A model generated the notes under the pieces. It made no database searches. It had not been told where the DNA came from and saw only the letters and a list, made by a program, of their open reading frames with translations. Below are positions 19,676 through 28,801 of a stretch of 64,000 nt of DNA, piece after piece. This DNA is from an uncultured Gellertiella sp. (lineage in GTDB: Bacteria > Pseudomonadota > Alphaproteobacteria > Rhizobiales > Rhizobiaceae). A program made the position numbers and the translations under genes. Numbering within the stretch: position 1 is the stretch's first letter; every line of letters begins with the position of its first letter. The stretch lies in NCBI RefSeq assembly GCF_963457605.1, contig NZ_OY735139.1:3626001-3690000 (forward strand), read 5' to 3'.

Positions 19676-21169
19676 ATGGCCGTAAAATTCGACATCTCCT
19701 TTGCCGCAACCGCGAAATCCAGCGGCGGCAGCGCCATCGGCCTGACCCTGTCGGACCCCTTGCAGCCCGCAGGCTTTGACAGCCTTGATCCGGAAGGCCT
19801 GTTTGCCCGCGCGGCGAGGTCTGCGGATTTTACCGGCAAGGCGAAGTCGAGCCTCGAGATTCTCGCCCCCCACGGTTCGCCCGCCGATCGTCTGGTGGTG
19901 ATCGGGCTTGGCAAGGCCGTCACTGCCGACACTAGCGGGTGGCTGAAGGCCGGCGGGGTCGCGGCATCGAAATTCGGCAAGGCCGATGCCGTCACCGTCC
20001 ATATCGACATGCCGGCGGCAGAGCCGGATGCCCGCAATGCGGCCGATTTTGCCCTTGGCCTGCTGCTGCGCGGCTATGAATTCGACCTCTACAAGACCCG
20101 GAAGGGCGAGGACGACGAGGCAAAGCCGGCAAGGCGGGTGAAGGTCACCATCGTCACCGCCGTGGCCAGTGCCGCCAAAAAGGCCTTCGCCGAGGTGCAG
20201 GCGATTGCCGATGGCGTGATTCTCGCCCGCAATCTCGTCAACGAGCCCGCCAATATCCTCGGGCCGGTGGAATTTGCCGAGCGGGCCCGGCAGCTGGAAA
20301 AGCTGGGGGTCGAGGTGGAAATCCTCGGCGAAAAGGAGATGCGCAAGCTCGGCATGGGCTCGCTGCTCGGCGTCGCGCAGGGCTCGGTGCGCCCGCCGCG
20401 CCTCGTCATCCTCAACTGGAAGGGCGGCAAGGCCAGGCAGCAGCCGGTGGCCTTCGTCGGCAAGGGCGTGGTGTTCGACACCGGCGGCATTTCGATCAAG
20501 CCTGCGGGTGGCATGGAAGACATGAAGGGCGACATGGGCGGCGCTGCCGCCGTCACCGGCCTGATGCATGCGCTGGCCGCCCGCAAGGCAAAGGTCAACG
20601 CCATCGGCATTCTCGGCCTCGTTGAAAACATGCCCGATGGCAATGCCCAGCGCCCGGGCGATATCGTCACCTCGATGTCCGGCCAGACCATCGAAGTGAT
20701 CAATACCGATGCGGAAGGTCGCCTGGTGCTGGCGGATGCGCTTTGGTACTGCCAGGACCGCTTCAAGCCGGCGGCGATGATCAATCTCGCGACGCTGACC
20801 GGGGCGATCATGGTGGCGCTCGGCACCGACCATGCCGGCCTGTTCTCCAACAATGACGATCTCGCCGCGCACCTGACGGCGGCAGGCCTTGCCACCGGAG
20901 AAAAGCTCTGGCGGATGCCGCTCGGCAAGGCCTATGACAAGATGATCGACAGCAGGTTTGCCGACATGAAGAATTCCGCCGGACGCTACGCCGGTGCGAT
21001 TACCGCCGCGCAGTTCCTGCAGCGCTTTGTCAACAACACGCCCTGGGCCCATCTCGACATTGCGGGCACCGCCATGGATTCGCCGAAGACCGAAATCAGC
21101 CAGTCCTGGGCCTCGGGCTTCGGGGTCAGGCTGCTCGACGATTATGTCCGGGCCAACCACGAACAGTGA
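19676..21169 (+). CDS. pepA: leucyl aminopeptidase (M17)
   Basis: PepA removes N-terminal amino acids using two metal ions. The 497-residue protein has the full M17 active site: Lys263, Asp268, Lys275, Asp286, Asp345, Glu347 and Arg349, with the signature NTDAEGRL at 343-350. These map to the E. coli residues with a constant offset of seven. The start is supported by AGAGAG upstream. holC follows after 13 nt, a conserved pairing. Confidence 0.96.
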   Translation: MAVKFDISFAATAKSSGGSAIGLTLSDPLQPAGFDSLDPEGLFARAARSADFTGKAKSSLEILAPHGSPADRLVVIGLGKAVTADTSGWLKAGGVAASKFGKADAVTVHIDMPAAEPDARNAADFALGLLLRGYEFDLYKTRKGEDDEAKPARRVKVTIVTAVASAAKKAFAEVQAIADGVILARNLVNEPANILGPVEFAERARQLEKLGVEVEILGEKEMRKLGMGSLLGVAQGSVRPPRLVILNWKGGKARQQPVAFVGKGVVFDTGGISIKPAGGMEDMKGDMGGAAAVTGLMHALAARKAKVNAIGILGLVENMPDGNAQRPGDIVTSMSGQTIEVINTDAEGRLVLADALWYCQDRFKPAAMINLATLTGAIMVALGTDHAGLFSNNDDLAAHLTAAGLATGEKLWRMPLGKAYDKMIDSRFADMKNSAGRYAGAITAAQFLQRFVNNTPWAHLDIAGTAMDSPKTEISQSWASGFGVRLLDDYVRANHEQ

Positions 21170-21182
21170 TCGGACGATCCCG

Positions 21183-21632
21183 TTGAGCGAGATCCTTTTC
21201 TACCACCTGACGGAAAGCAAGCTGGAAGACGCCTTGCCGCCGCTCGTCGACCGGAGCGTCGAGCGCGGCAAGCGGGTGGCTATCGAGATGCGCGACGCCG
21301 GGCTGATGGAACGGCTCGACAATCTGCTCTGGACATTCCGCGCCGACAGCTTTCTGCCGCATGGCACGGACCAGGGCGAATATCCGCAACAGCAGCCGGT
21401 GCTTTTGACGACCAGCCCTGACAATCCCAACCGCGCCGATTTCCGCTTCCTGATCGGCGGCGCGCAGGCGACCGCGCCGGAGAGCTACGAACGCCTGATC
21501 TTCATGTTCGACGGTCTCGACCAGGCCCAGGTCGAAAGCGCCCGGGCCGAATGGCGGCGGCTGAAAGGCGAGGGGCACGCGCTCACCTACTGGCAGCAGA
21601 ACAGCGCGGGCAAGTGGGAGAAGAAGGGGTAA
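21183..21632 (+). CDS. holC: DNA polymerase III chi subunit
   Basis: HolC connects the clamp loader to single-stranded DNA-binding protein. The 149-residue protein (SEILFYHLTESKLEDALPPL) matches the family along its length. No usable ATG exists; the in-frame TTG at 21183 gives the expected N-terminus and has GGA 9-10 nt upstream, so I infer a TTG start. It follows pepA by 13 nt. Its stop codon directly abuts a long palindromic element. Confidence 0.9.
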   Translation: MSEILFYHLTESKLEDALPPLVDRSVERGKRVAIEMRDAGLMERLDNLLWTFRADSFLPHGTDQGEYPQQQPVLLTTSPDNPNRADFRFLIGGAQATAPESYERLIFMFDGLDQAQVESARAEWRRLKGEGHALTYWQQNSAGKWEKKG

Positions 21633-21899
21633 TACCAAGGATCACTGATGGGAACCCATTCGACCGGATCGATTTTGGCTTGCGGCCAGGAGAAAACCGC
21701 AGTCGGACCTACCGGTCCGGCGAGGATTTTCGACGCCGTCCGCAAGTCAAAAGCGACCGGCCCTCCGGGTGGCGTGGAATTCGGCCACCGGAGGGCGTCG
21801 AAATCCTCGGTCGATGCTCAAAGCATCGACCTGCGGTATTCTCCTGCCCGGTATCCGTTTCCACGCCATCGAATGGGTTCCCATCAGTGATCCTTGGTA
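21633..21899. repeat. 267-bp long-palindrome, MITE-like element
   Basis: Perfect 31-bp terminal inverted repeats (21633-21663 and 21869-21899; outer bases TACCAAGG and CCTTGGTA) bound the element. Inside, a second imperfect pair (21721-21742 with 21788-21809) and a small hairpin (21811-21829) extend the dyad. The outermost bases are TA on both sides, which could be a TA target duplication of the IS630/mariner kind. Open frames cross it on both strands but match nothing I know. It lies between convergent holC and the oxidoreductase gene. Confidence 0.75.
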
Positions 21900-21937
21900 C
21901 AAGCCATCGCCCTTGAAAATTCATCCCCCGTTCCCGC

Positions 21938-22864
21938 TCAATCGTAGAACGCTTCGCTCACCCGTCTCCTGCCGAGCATGAAGGCGTCGGCGACGTGCAT
22001 CAGGGGGGTGAGGTCGGTGTCGGACGTGCCGTTGCGGATGATGCCGGCGAAGCGGCGGTAGAGCTGCGGATATTCCTGTTCGGGGCCGAAATCCCGGGCG
22101 CTGCCGCCAAGCGTCAGCTTCGCGCCGCCCTCCGACAGCAGCATCCGGCCATGGCTGGTCTCGGCCACGATGTCCCAGCTCTGCCTGCCCGTCTGCCGCC
22201 AGTCGAACTCCGCCGACACCACCATTCCCGCCCGGTCGCGAAAGGTCAGCGAAGCGGCAATCGGCGCATCGCGGTTTTCGGGGAAGGTGAGGTCCGCGCC
22301 GGTCAGGAACACCGGCATCGGCAGGATGCGGGTCAGGATCGACAGGGCATTGATGCCGGGATCAAACACGCCGAGACCGCCCGCCTGCCAGATCCAGTCC
22401 TGGCCCGGATGCCATTGCCGGACATCTTCTTTCCAGCTGATCGCAACCGAGCGGATGTCGGCATCTGACAGAAAGGCACGGGCGGCCTCGACCGCCGGGG
22501 CATGGCGGGAATGCCAGCTGGCAAACAGGCTGACACCCTTGAGCGCGGCAAGCCGCTTCAGATCTTCCACTTCCGAGAGCGTCGCGCCCGGCGGCTTTTC
22601 CAGAAACACGTGTTTGCCGAGCGACAGCGCGGCAGCCGCCGCCGCATGGCGAAACTGCGGCGGCATGCAGAGCGACACCGCATCGATCTGCGGCCGCTCC
22701 GCCAGCATCGCCTCAATCGCCGGATAGGCAGGGATACCCTCGACCCGCCCATGACGGCTGGCGGTCGCAACCAGCTCGAAATCACCATTGCCCGCAATGG
22801 CAGGCAGATGCTGATCCCGCACGATTTTGCCGACACCGACAATGGCTAGCCTGATGGGAGACAT
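21938..22864 (-). CDS. Gfo/Idh/MocA oxidoreductase, D-galactose 1-dehydrogenase-like
   Basis: The 308-residue protein begins MSPIRLAIVGVGKIVRDQH with an NAD(P)-binding GxGxxx motif. It has the family EKP at residues 89-91 (VFLEKPPGATLSEVE). The RDQHLPAI and LFASWHSRHAPAVE segments resemble D-galactose 1-dehydrogenases of pseudomonads and rhizobia, which oxidise galactose to galactonolactone. No other galactose genes are adjacent, so the substrate is inferred. ATG at 22864 is preferred; 19 extra in-frame codons lie upstream. Confidence 0.8.
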   Translation of the reverse strand: MSPIRLAIVGVGKIVRDQHLPAIAGNGDFELVATASRHGRVEGIPAYPAIEAMLAERPQIDAVSLCMPPQFRHAAAAAALSLGKHVFLEKPPGATLSEVEDLKRLAALKGVSLFASWHSRHAPAVEAARAFLSDADIRSVAISWKEDVRQWHPGQDWIWQAGGLGVFDPGINALSILTRILPMPVFLTGADLTFPENRDAPIAASLTFRDRAGMVVSAEFDWRQTGRQSWDIVAETSHGRMLLSEGGAKLTLGGSARDFGPEQEYPQLYRRFAGIIRNGTSDTDLTPLMHVADAFMLGRRRVSEAFYD

Positions 22865-23424
22865 GAACCGTCCGTCACGATGAGAAACCAGGCCCCCGCT
22901 ATAGCAGAGGACCTCCGCCAAACTCGTCCGTCAAACCCGTGCAGATTTCCGGAATCCTAAGATAGCGATGCATATTTCAGGGGGGAGGGCTTCGAAGATA
23001 GAGAGTTGGAATCGCAACATCGGTGTCTGCTGGATTAGCATCATCCGGTAAAGCGGCCCGGAGGCGAGGCAAGCCTGACAGCGCGGCATGCAAGGGAGAT
23101 TAGTCTCCTTCTCTCCGCCAACACCTGCCACTTCCCCTTCGCCTAGGTACAGACATAAACGCCCGTCTTGGTTTTGGCCGTATGCTGAAGCCGGAGGCAA
23201 TGGTGTGGAAGGGGAGCTTTTGCTGGGCAGGTAACGGATTATCTTAAATGCAGAGCAAATAGTGTTATTGTTACTCCGCGCCGAGGCTATAAGGTGGCGC
23301 TCCGCCCGCCAAAATAGACCTGACCAGTGTCACATTTTACGCTTATCCGAATGCGAAAAGCATGGTCCGCTCTCATTCCCTTCGCTCTTGGGAAAGAGGG
23401 GGGTACCCCCCCCTCTTGCGCAGT
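22865..23424. other. AT-richer intergenic region without a supported gene
   Basis: About 560 bases between the oxidoreductase and the YfbU gene. A minus-strand reading frame at 22931-23200 has no start context or family resemblance. The second half (23220-23390) is clearly AT-richer than the flanks. I see no RNA gene. It probably holds the oxidoreductase promoter and the edge of a small insertion. Confidence 0.4.
23394..23417 (-). terminator. G/C-tract hairpin after the YfbU gene
   Basis: AAGAGGGGGG (23394-23403) and CCCCCCCCTCTT (23406-23417) form a strong stem just after the yfbU-like stop codon. On the minus strand it is followed by only a short T run, so it may be a weak terminator. Confidence 0.45.
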
Positions 23425-23907
23425 TTAGGCACTAATTATTTGCTCGGCCTCGACGTTCGTAAGCTGGTGTTTATCAGACGATGCTCTCCAGATGACCAAC
23501 ATTCGGCGATAGGTACCGATTGTTGAAGATGAATGCGAATTCCTATTAGGAGAAGACTCCTGATAAAACCCTTTTTTATCAAGAAGATAATGCGCGAAGG
23601 AACTGTGATCGTCGTTATTCCCATCAAACCCACGGAATTTTGCATTACCTGGTGCTGACGGAACCCAGCCACGCTGCATGGCGTTATCAAGTGCCCGGAA
23701 CATTTCTAGAATATCCAACACTTCTCGCTGCATACTCTCGCTGGCTTCAACCTCCGAAAACGAGGTGAAAACTTCATGATATTCTGTCGTGAAGCCTGAC
23801 AACAGGATCTGCTGCTTTAATTCAAAATCGGCAGCAGCATAGGGTTCTGCCTGAGCTTTGAGCAATTCAAACTGATTCCATAGAATTAACCGTTGTACTC
23901 GGTCCAT
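23425..23907 (-). CDS. YfbU family protein
   Basis: The 160-residue protein begins MDRVQRLILWNQFELLKAQ. It aligns by eye with E. coli YfbU along its length: QRLIL.NQ at the start, a central DILEM..AL, FRGFDGNN, then YRRMLVIW and a final EQII.A. The biochemical role is unknown to me. ATG at 23907 has GGAG 7 nt upstream and matches the YfbU start. Codon use and base composition are AT-richer than the neighbours, suggesting acquisition by transfer. Confidence 0.8.
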   Translation of the reverse strand: MDRVQRLILWNQFELLKAQAEPYAAADFELKQQILLSGFTTEYHEVFTSFSEVEASESMQREVLDILEMFRALDNAMQRGWVPSAPGNAKFRGFDGNNDDHSSFAHYLLDKKGFYQESSPNRNSHSSSTIGTYRRMLVIWRASSDKHQLTNVEAEQIISA

Positions 23908-24214
23908 ATTTCGTCTCCAAAAAACACACCGCATGATTTAATCATGAAAAAATAGATTCGCAAAGGCTGTATGCGATCGCGGCTTCGTCGCTTGATTGAC
24001 AGCTCCGTAAAAGCAGACGAAAGATCCGCACCCAGCCAGAAGCAATGGAATGGCTTGTGAAATGAGGTTTTGCTTAACTTATAAAGGTCCTCCACGGAAG
24101 GCAAAATACATGCCGACGTCGAAATTCATGGGTTTGGGGGTGAGCGGCATTGCTGTTATTTTACAGGGCTATCGCATTGGGTAGATACCCAATGTTCTCC
24201 TCATAACTCCCCCC
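23908..24214. other. AT-rich region between yfbU-like and ABC-F genes
   Basis: About 307 bases with no convincing gene; the minus-strand frame at 23886-24104 lacks start context. It contains a 20-bp palindrome at 24175-24194 (9-bp arms CATTGGGTA/TACCCAATG around GA), about 20 nt past the ABC-F stop. The YfbU promoter should lie here. Confidence 0.4.
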
Positions 24215-26098
24215 TCACTCCGCCATGGCCGCCTCATATTCCGCCGAAAGTTCCAGCCACTGTTCCTCGGCCTCGGCCAGGCGGGAGGCCGCGTCGGCGC
24301 GGTCCTTGGCTTTGGTGGCGGCTTTGGCGGGGGATTTGTCGTAGAGGGCGGGGTCTGCAAGTTCTGCATCAAGCGCCTGAATCTGCTTCTCCAGTTTTGC
24401 CGTCAGGGATTCGATTTCATTGATCTTTTTCTTCAGCGGCGCAAAGGCGGCGCGCCGTTCGGCGGCCTGCTTGCGCTGGTCGGCCTTCGAGACGCTGTCG
24501 TCTGCGCCCGGCTTCTGCCGGTCGTCCTTCTTCGGCGTGGCGATGATCTGGCTGCGGTAATCCTCGAGGTCGCCGTCAAAATTTTCGACCGTCCCGTCGC
24601 GCACCAGCCACAGCCGGTCGACGGTCGCCTCGATCAGGTGGCGGTCGTGGGAGATCAGGATGACCGCGCCGGGATAGTCGTTCAGCGCCTGGATCAGCGC
24701 CCGGCGGCTGTCGATGTCGAGATGGTTGGTGGGCTCGTCGAGGATCAGCAGGTTCGGCGCATCGAAGGCGGCAAGGCCCATCAGCAGCCGCGCCTTTTCG
24801 CCGCCCGAGAGATCCTTGGCCGGCGTATCCATCTTTTCCGTCGCCAGCCCCATCTGCGCCACCCTTGCCCTGACCCTGGCTTCCGGCTGGTCCGGCATCA
24901 TCCGGCGCACATGCTCGACGGCGCTCTGGGTCGGGATCAGGTCATCCAGCTGGTGCTGGGCGAAAAAGCCGATCTTCAGGTTCGGCGCGATCTTCACCTC
25001 GCCGCCATCGGGCGCAAGGCGGCCGGAAATGAACTTGGCGAAGGTGGATTTGCCATTGCCGTTGGAGCCGAGCAGGGCGATCCGGTCATCGGTGTCGATG
25101 CGCAGGTTCAGCCGCTTCAGGATCGGCTTGCCGGGCTCGTAGCCGACCGCGCCGCCCTGGATGGCGATGATCGGCGAGGCCGCGCGTTTCTCCGGCTCGG
25201 GGAAGGAAAAGCCCAGCACATGGTCCTCGATCACGGAGGAGACCGTGCCCATCCGCTCCAGCGCCTTGACGCGGGATTGTGCCTGGCGCGCCTTGGTGGC
25301 CTTGGCCTTGAAACGGTCGATGAAGCTTTGCAGATGCTTGCGCGCCGCCTCGTTTTTGGCCGCCGCCTTGTTCTGCTGTTCGTCGGCCTCCGCCTTCTGC
25401 CGCTCGAACTGGTCATAGGAGCCGCGATAGAAGGTCAGCTTCTTCTTGTCGAGATGAACGATGGCGTTGACGGCGGTGTTGAGCAGATCCCGGTCATGGC
25501 TGATGATGAGGACGGTATGGGGATAGCGGCGGATATAGTCCTCCAGCCACAGGGTGCCCTCAAGGTCGAGATAGTTGGTGGGTTCGTCGAGCAGCAGCAG
25601 GTCCGGCTCGGCAAACAGCACGGCGGCGAGCGCCACGCGCATCCGCCAGCCGCCGGAAAAGGAAGAGGCCGGGCGCAGCTGCGCCTCGTGATTGAAGCCG
25701 AGACCGGCCAGAATGCTCGCCGCCCGCGATTCCGCCGCATGGGCACCGATATCGGCAAGCCGCGTCTGGATTTCGGCGATGCGGTGCGGATCGCTGGCGG
25801 TTTCGGCCTCCTCCATCAGCGCGGCACGCTCCGTGTCGGCCTTCAGCACGATCTCGATCAGCGGCTCCTCGGTGCCCGGCACCTCCTGCGCCACCTGGCC
25901 GATGCGGGAATTGCGCGGGATCGACACGGCCCCGCTTTCCGCCCCGAGATCGCCGGTAATGATGCGGAACAGCGTGGATTTTCCCGCTCCGTTCTTGCCG
26001 ACAAACCCCGCCTTCGTGCCCGCCGGAAGCGTCACGCTGGCATGATCAATGAGAAGACGCCCGGCAATGCGGGCCGAAAGATCGGATATCGAAATCAT
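24215..26098 (-). CDS. ABC-F family ATPase (Uup/YheS-like)
   Basis: The 627-residue soluble protein has two ABC ATPase domains and no membrane segments. First domain: Walker A GKNGAGKST (33-41), signature FSGGWR, Walker B LLLLDEPTNYLD. Second domain: GSNGNGKST, LSGGEKARL, LLILDEPTNHLD. A charged linker with AAAKNEAARKH lies between them and a coiled-coil tail is at the C-terminus. ABC-F proteins act on the ribosome. The layout is closest to YheS/Uup housekeeping types; no resistance role is implied. Confidence 0.92.
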   Translation of the reverse strand: MISISDLSARIAGRLLIDHASVTLPAGTKAGFVGKNGAGKSTLFRIITGDLGAESGAVSIPRNSRIGQVAQEVPGTEEPLIEIVLKADTERAALMEEAETASDPHRIAEIQTRLADIGAHAAESRAASILAGLGFNHEAQLRPASSFSGGWRMRVALAAVLFAEPDLLLLDEPTNYLDLEGTLWLEDYIRRYPHTVLIISHDRDLLNTAVNAIVHLDKKKLTFYRGSYDQFERQKAEADEQQNKAAAKNEAARKHLQSFIDRFKAKATKARQAQSRVKALERMGTVSSVIEDHVLGFSFPEPEKRAASPIIAIQGGAVGYEPGKPILKRLNLRIDTDDRIALLGSNGNGKSTFAKFISGRLAPDGGEVKIAPNLKIGFFAQHQLDDLIPTQSAVEHVRRMMPDQPEARVRARVAQMGLATEKMDTPAKDLSGGEKARLLMGLAAFDAPNLLILDEPTNHLDIDSRRALIQALNDYPGAVILISHDRHLIEATVDRLWLVRDGTVENFDGDLEDYRSQIIATPKKDDRQKPGADDSVSKADQRKQAAERRAAFAPLKKKINEIESLTAKLEKQIQALDAELADPALYDKSPAKAATKAKDRADAASRLAEAEEQWLELSAEYEAAMAE

Positions 26099-26189
26099 CG
26101 CCGGGTTTTGGCCCAGGACGGCCGGGATTACAAGACGGTGGCGGCATATCTGTTGAAGCTCCGATACCGCAGCCGCACAACGGATGCAG

Positions 26190-26699
26190 CTACCGCCAGG
26201 CCCCGCCTTCGGACCGGAGAAAGTAGATGAGGTCCAGCCCGAGCGAGGGCTTGCCGAGTGCGGTGAGTGTCATGTGGCACTGGCCGCGATGATGGGTCTG
26301 GTGGTTGAAGACATGCGACAGCGCGCCGGAAAGCCGCTGGGTGATGCGGTCGCTGCTGCCGACCGGGCTGTAGGTGAAGCTGCCCGAAAGCCTGTCCGGG
26401 GTGAGCGTGTCCATGTGGGCGATGATCCTCGCGTCCTCGGCAATGCGGGCCTGACGCAGCGCATCGAAATCCGGGTAAAGGATGGTGTCGAGCGCCGTCG
26501 GCTGGCTGCCTTCGCCGGTAAAGCGGTACATCCACACCCGGTCGGCCAGCAGGACATGGTTGAGCGTGTTGAGGATCGAGCCGAAGAAGGCCCCCTTGTC
26601 CATCTGCCGTTCTTCAGGCGGGAGATCGGCTGCGGCCTTGTAGACCAGCCGGTTGGCCCAGGCATTGTAGGCGGCAAACATCCGGAAGGTCTCGATCAT
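26190..26699 (-). CDS. DinB family metal-binding protein
   Basis: The 169-residue four-helix-bundle protein begins MIETFRMFAAYNAWANRLVY. It carries the DinB metal triad His48, His133 and His137 (LNHVLLADRVW; FNHQTHHRGQ). DinB/YfiT proteins are thought to be metal-dependent hydrolases or thiol transferases; substrate unknown. It lies upstream of the ABC-F gene on the same strand (91-nt gap) and diverges from the GST gene. Confidence 0.88.
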   Translation of the reverse strand: MIETFRMFAAYNAWANRLVYKAAADLPPEERQMDKGAFFGSILNTLNHVLLADRVWMYRFTGEGSQPTALDTILYPDFDALRQARIAEDARIIAHMDTLTPDRLSGSFTYSPVGSSDRITQRLSGALSHVFNHQTHHRGQCHMTLTALGKPSLGLDLIYFLRSEGGAWR

Positions 26700-26831
26700 C
26701 GTCGCTGGCTCCTTTGTAAAACGGGGTCCGGGGCAGCATAGACAAATCCCGTGACATCTGCCGTCAAAACTTTTGATTGGATCTATGCGTCTGTCTGATA
26801 TCTGTTTTGTCGCACAGGAATGGAGACCTGC

Positions 26832-27536
26832 ATGTCGATCACGCTTTACACACTCTGCGGCTCGGACGAAGCGCGGCCCTTTTCACCGCATGTCTGGAAG
26901 GTCGTGATGGCGCTGCATCACAAGGGCCTGACCTTTGACGCGGTGCCGACCCGGTTCACGGCCATCCCGGCGATAGAAGGCGGCGCGACGAAGACGCTGC
27001 CACTGCTGCGGGACGGGGACCGGCTGGTGTCCGACAGCTTTGCCATCGCCGATTATCTGGAAGACACCTATTCTGCCCGCCCCAGCCTGTTCGGCGGGCC
27101 CGGCGGCAGGGCGGCCTGCCGGCTGATCGAGGCCTATTCGCAGACCATGCTGCACGCCTCCATTTCCCGCATTGCCGTCAAGGATATCTTCGACATGCTG
27201 GACCCGGAGGACCAGGCCTATTTCGGACCGAGCCGGGAGGCGCGGCTGGGCAAGAGCCTCGACGAGATCGTGGCGTCGCGAACCACGGAAGTCGACATCC
27301 TGCGCGCCAAGCTCGAACCCCTGCGGGTGATGCTGGGCCGCCAGCCCTTTGTCGGCGGCGAAAGGCCGCTGTTTGGCGATTACATCCTGTTCGGCGCGCT
27401 GCAATGGCTGCGCGTCACCGCCACCGTCAGCGTGCTCGAAGAGGGCGATCCCGTCACCGCATGGTTCGGACGCTGCCTGGACCTGCACGGCGGCATCGGC
27501 AGGATGGTGCCTGCACGGGCAGTTGCCGCATCCTGA
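26832..27536 (+). CDS. glutathione S-transferase family protein
   Basis: The 234-residue protein has a thioredoxin-like GST N-terminal domain ([22 protein letters not shown]; glutathione-site region [13 protein letters not shown]) and an all-helical C-terminal domain. Substrate is not evident. The ATG at 26832 has GGAG 7 nt upstream; an ATG four codons earlier (26820) is possible. It lies upstream of ndk but with its own spacing. Confidence 0.85.
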   Translation: MSITLYTLCGSDEARPFSPHVWKVVMALHHKGLTFDAVPTRFTAIPAIEGGATKTLPLLRDGDRLVSDSFAIADYLEDTYSARPSLFGGPGGRAACRLIEAYSQTMLHASISRIAVKDIFDMLDPEDQAYFGPSREARLGKSLDEIVASRTTEVDILRAKLEPLRVMLGRQPFVGGERPLFGDYILFGALQWLRVTATVSVLEEGDPVTAWFGRCLDLHGGIGRMVPARAVAAS

Positions 27537-27649
27537 GGCGGGCTTTCTCCAAACTTGGCTGGCCCCTCTTGTTTTCGGTCCGGTTGACGGTTAAAGACCG
27601 CCCACTTTTCCCGATTGCAAAAGCCCGAACACCAAAAGGATCAAGTCCG

Positions 27650-28072
27650 ATGGCGATTGAACGCACTTTCTCGATGATCAAGCCCGATGCCACCAAGCGC
27701 AACCTGACTGGCGCTATCACCAGGATGCTCGAAGATGCCGGCCTGCGCGTCGTTGCCTCCAAGCGCGTCTGGATGAGCAAGCGCGAAGCCGAAGGCTTCT
27801 ACGCCGTGCACAGGGAACGCCCCTTCTTCGGCGAACTGGTCGAGTCCATGACCTCGGGCCCGACCGTCGTTCAGGTTCTCGAAGGCGAAGGCGCCATCCT
27901 GAAGAACCGCGAAATCATGGGTGCGACCAACCCGGCCAATGCCGACGAGGGCACGATCCGCAAGACCCACGCCCTGTCGATCGGCGAAAATTCGGTCCAC
28001 GGCTCCGACGCCCCCGAAACCGCTGCCATCGAAATCGCCTACTGGTTCTCGGGCACCGAAATCGTCGGCTGA
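27650..28072 (+). CDS. ndk: nucleoside diphosphate kinase
   Basis: Ndk balances NTP pools by phosphate transfer through a phospho-histidine. The 140-residue protein begins [18 protein letters not shown]. The active-site motif is [10 protein letters not shown] with His117. AAAAGGA precedes the ATG. A strong terminator lies 28 nt after the stop. Confidence 0.98.
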   Translation: MAIERTFSMIKPDATKRNLTGAITRMLEDAGLRVVASKRVWMSKREAEGFYAVHRERPFFGELVESMTSGPTVVQVLEGEGAILKNREIMGATNPANADEGTIRKTHALSIGENSVHGSDAPETAAIEIAYWFSGTEIVG

Positions 28073-28099
28073 TTGCAGCTTTCGATGTGAATATGAAGA

Positions 28100-28128
28100 G
28101 GCCGGTGCGGAGACGCACCGGCCTTTTT
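28100..28128 (+). terminator. Rho-independent terminator of ndk
   Basis: A perfect 10-bp GC-rich stem (28100-28109 with 28114-28123, GAGA tetraloop) is followed by five T residues (28124-28128). Confidence 0.9.
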
Positions 28129-28144
28129 CATGGTGGGGGCTTGG

Positions 28145-28801
28145 TCATTTGTCGGATTGTGCGGGCATAGCCGCAACTGTGGTCGCAACTGCCCCGGCGG
28201 GTGTCGGCGCATGGAGACTGTAGACCTCTCTCAGGAACAGATAGAGGTAGCCCATGGACAGCGTCAGAATAACGACGCCGATCACCGCCGACCGTATCTG
28301 AATCTTGTTGGGCTCGAGCGAAAGGGTGATTGGTTCCCCGGCAGGTGTGAACAGCCTTTCGGCCATTGCCTTCTCCACCATCCTGCGACCGGACACCATC
28401 TCGTAGCCTGCAAAGCCGACGCCGGAAAGCGAAATCAGGATAACGATAAACAGAACCCAGTCTCCTGCCCAGATCTGCCAGGCATAGATCCTTTCCGTTA
28501 TGGCGCGGATGGTGATGTTATGCCGATGAGCCGATGTTTCATCTTCATAGGTGGCTATTGAAGCTTCAGTGATCGCTTTTTCACGCTGCAGGAATTCCTT
28601 CTCCATCTTGGCCTGTTTGAACTGGTCAATTTGTCCGCTGAGGTTCTCAATAATCGACTTGTCCATTTCAACGCGCTGCTTCAACGTATCGATGGTTTCT
28701 GCATCGGGATTTGGCGGCGGGGCCTGATCCGCTGCCGATACCGGGAACACAGCGAGCAGGATCCAGCAGATGCAAGCCAGAGTTCCAATCAGTTGTTTCA
28801 T
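28145..28801 (-). CDS. unknown exported/membrane coiled-coil protein
   Basis: I do not recognise this 218-residue protein. It has a signal peptide ending VSAADQ (about residue 24), then a charged helical stretch (about 35-95) likely to form a coiled coil. Two membrane helices follow (about 110-135 and 170-192), and the tail is Ala/Pro-rich. The topology suggests an inner-membrane protein with a periplasmic coiled coil. Its ATG overlaps the stop of the upstream secreted-protein gene as ATGA, so the two are probably cotranslated. Confidence 0.65.
   Translation of the reverse strand: MKQLIGTLACICWILLAVFPVSAADQAPPPNPDAETIDTLKQRVEMDKSIIENLSGQIDQFKQAKMEKEFLQREKAITEASIATYEDETSAHRHNITIRAITERIYAWQIWAGDWVLFIVILISLSGVGFAGYEMVSGRRMVEKAMAERLFTPAGEPITLSLEPNKIQIRSAVIGVVILTLSMGYLYLFLREVYSLHAPTPAGAVATTVAAMPAQSDK

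Noticed and set aside
19481-21160. 559-codon minus-strand open frame opposite pepA
   Set aside because: The plus-strand frame has the complete M17 active site; the antisense frame is low-complexity and Gly/His/Arg-rich.
21648-21916. Open frames of 70-121 codons on both strands inside the long palindrome
   Set aside because: They follow from the inverted-repeat structure; neither has a ribosome-binding site or known domain.
22931-23200. 89-codon minus-strand frame upstream of the oxidoreductase gene
   Set aside because: No ribosome-binding site, no family resemblance, composition not coding-like.
23886-24104. 72-codon minus-strand frame overlapping the yfbU-like start
   Set aside because: No start context and no similarity; it overlaps the promoter region of a better-supported gene.
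24638-26230. 530-codon plus-strand open frame opposite the ABC-F gene
   Set aside because: Antisense shadow of two well-formed ATPase domains.
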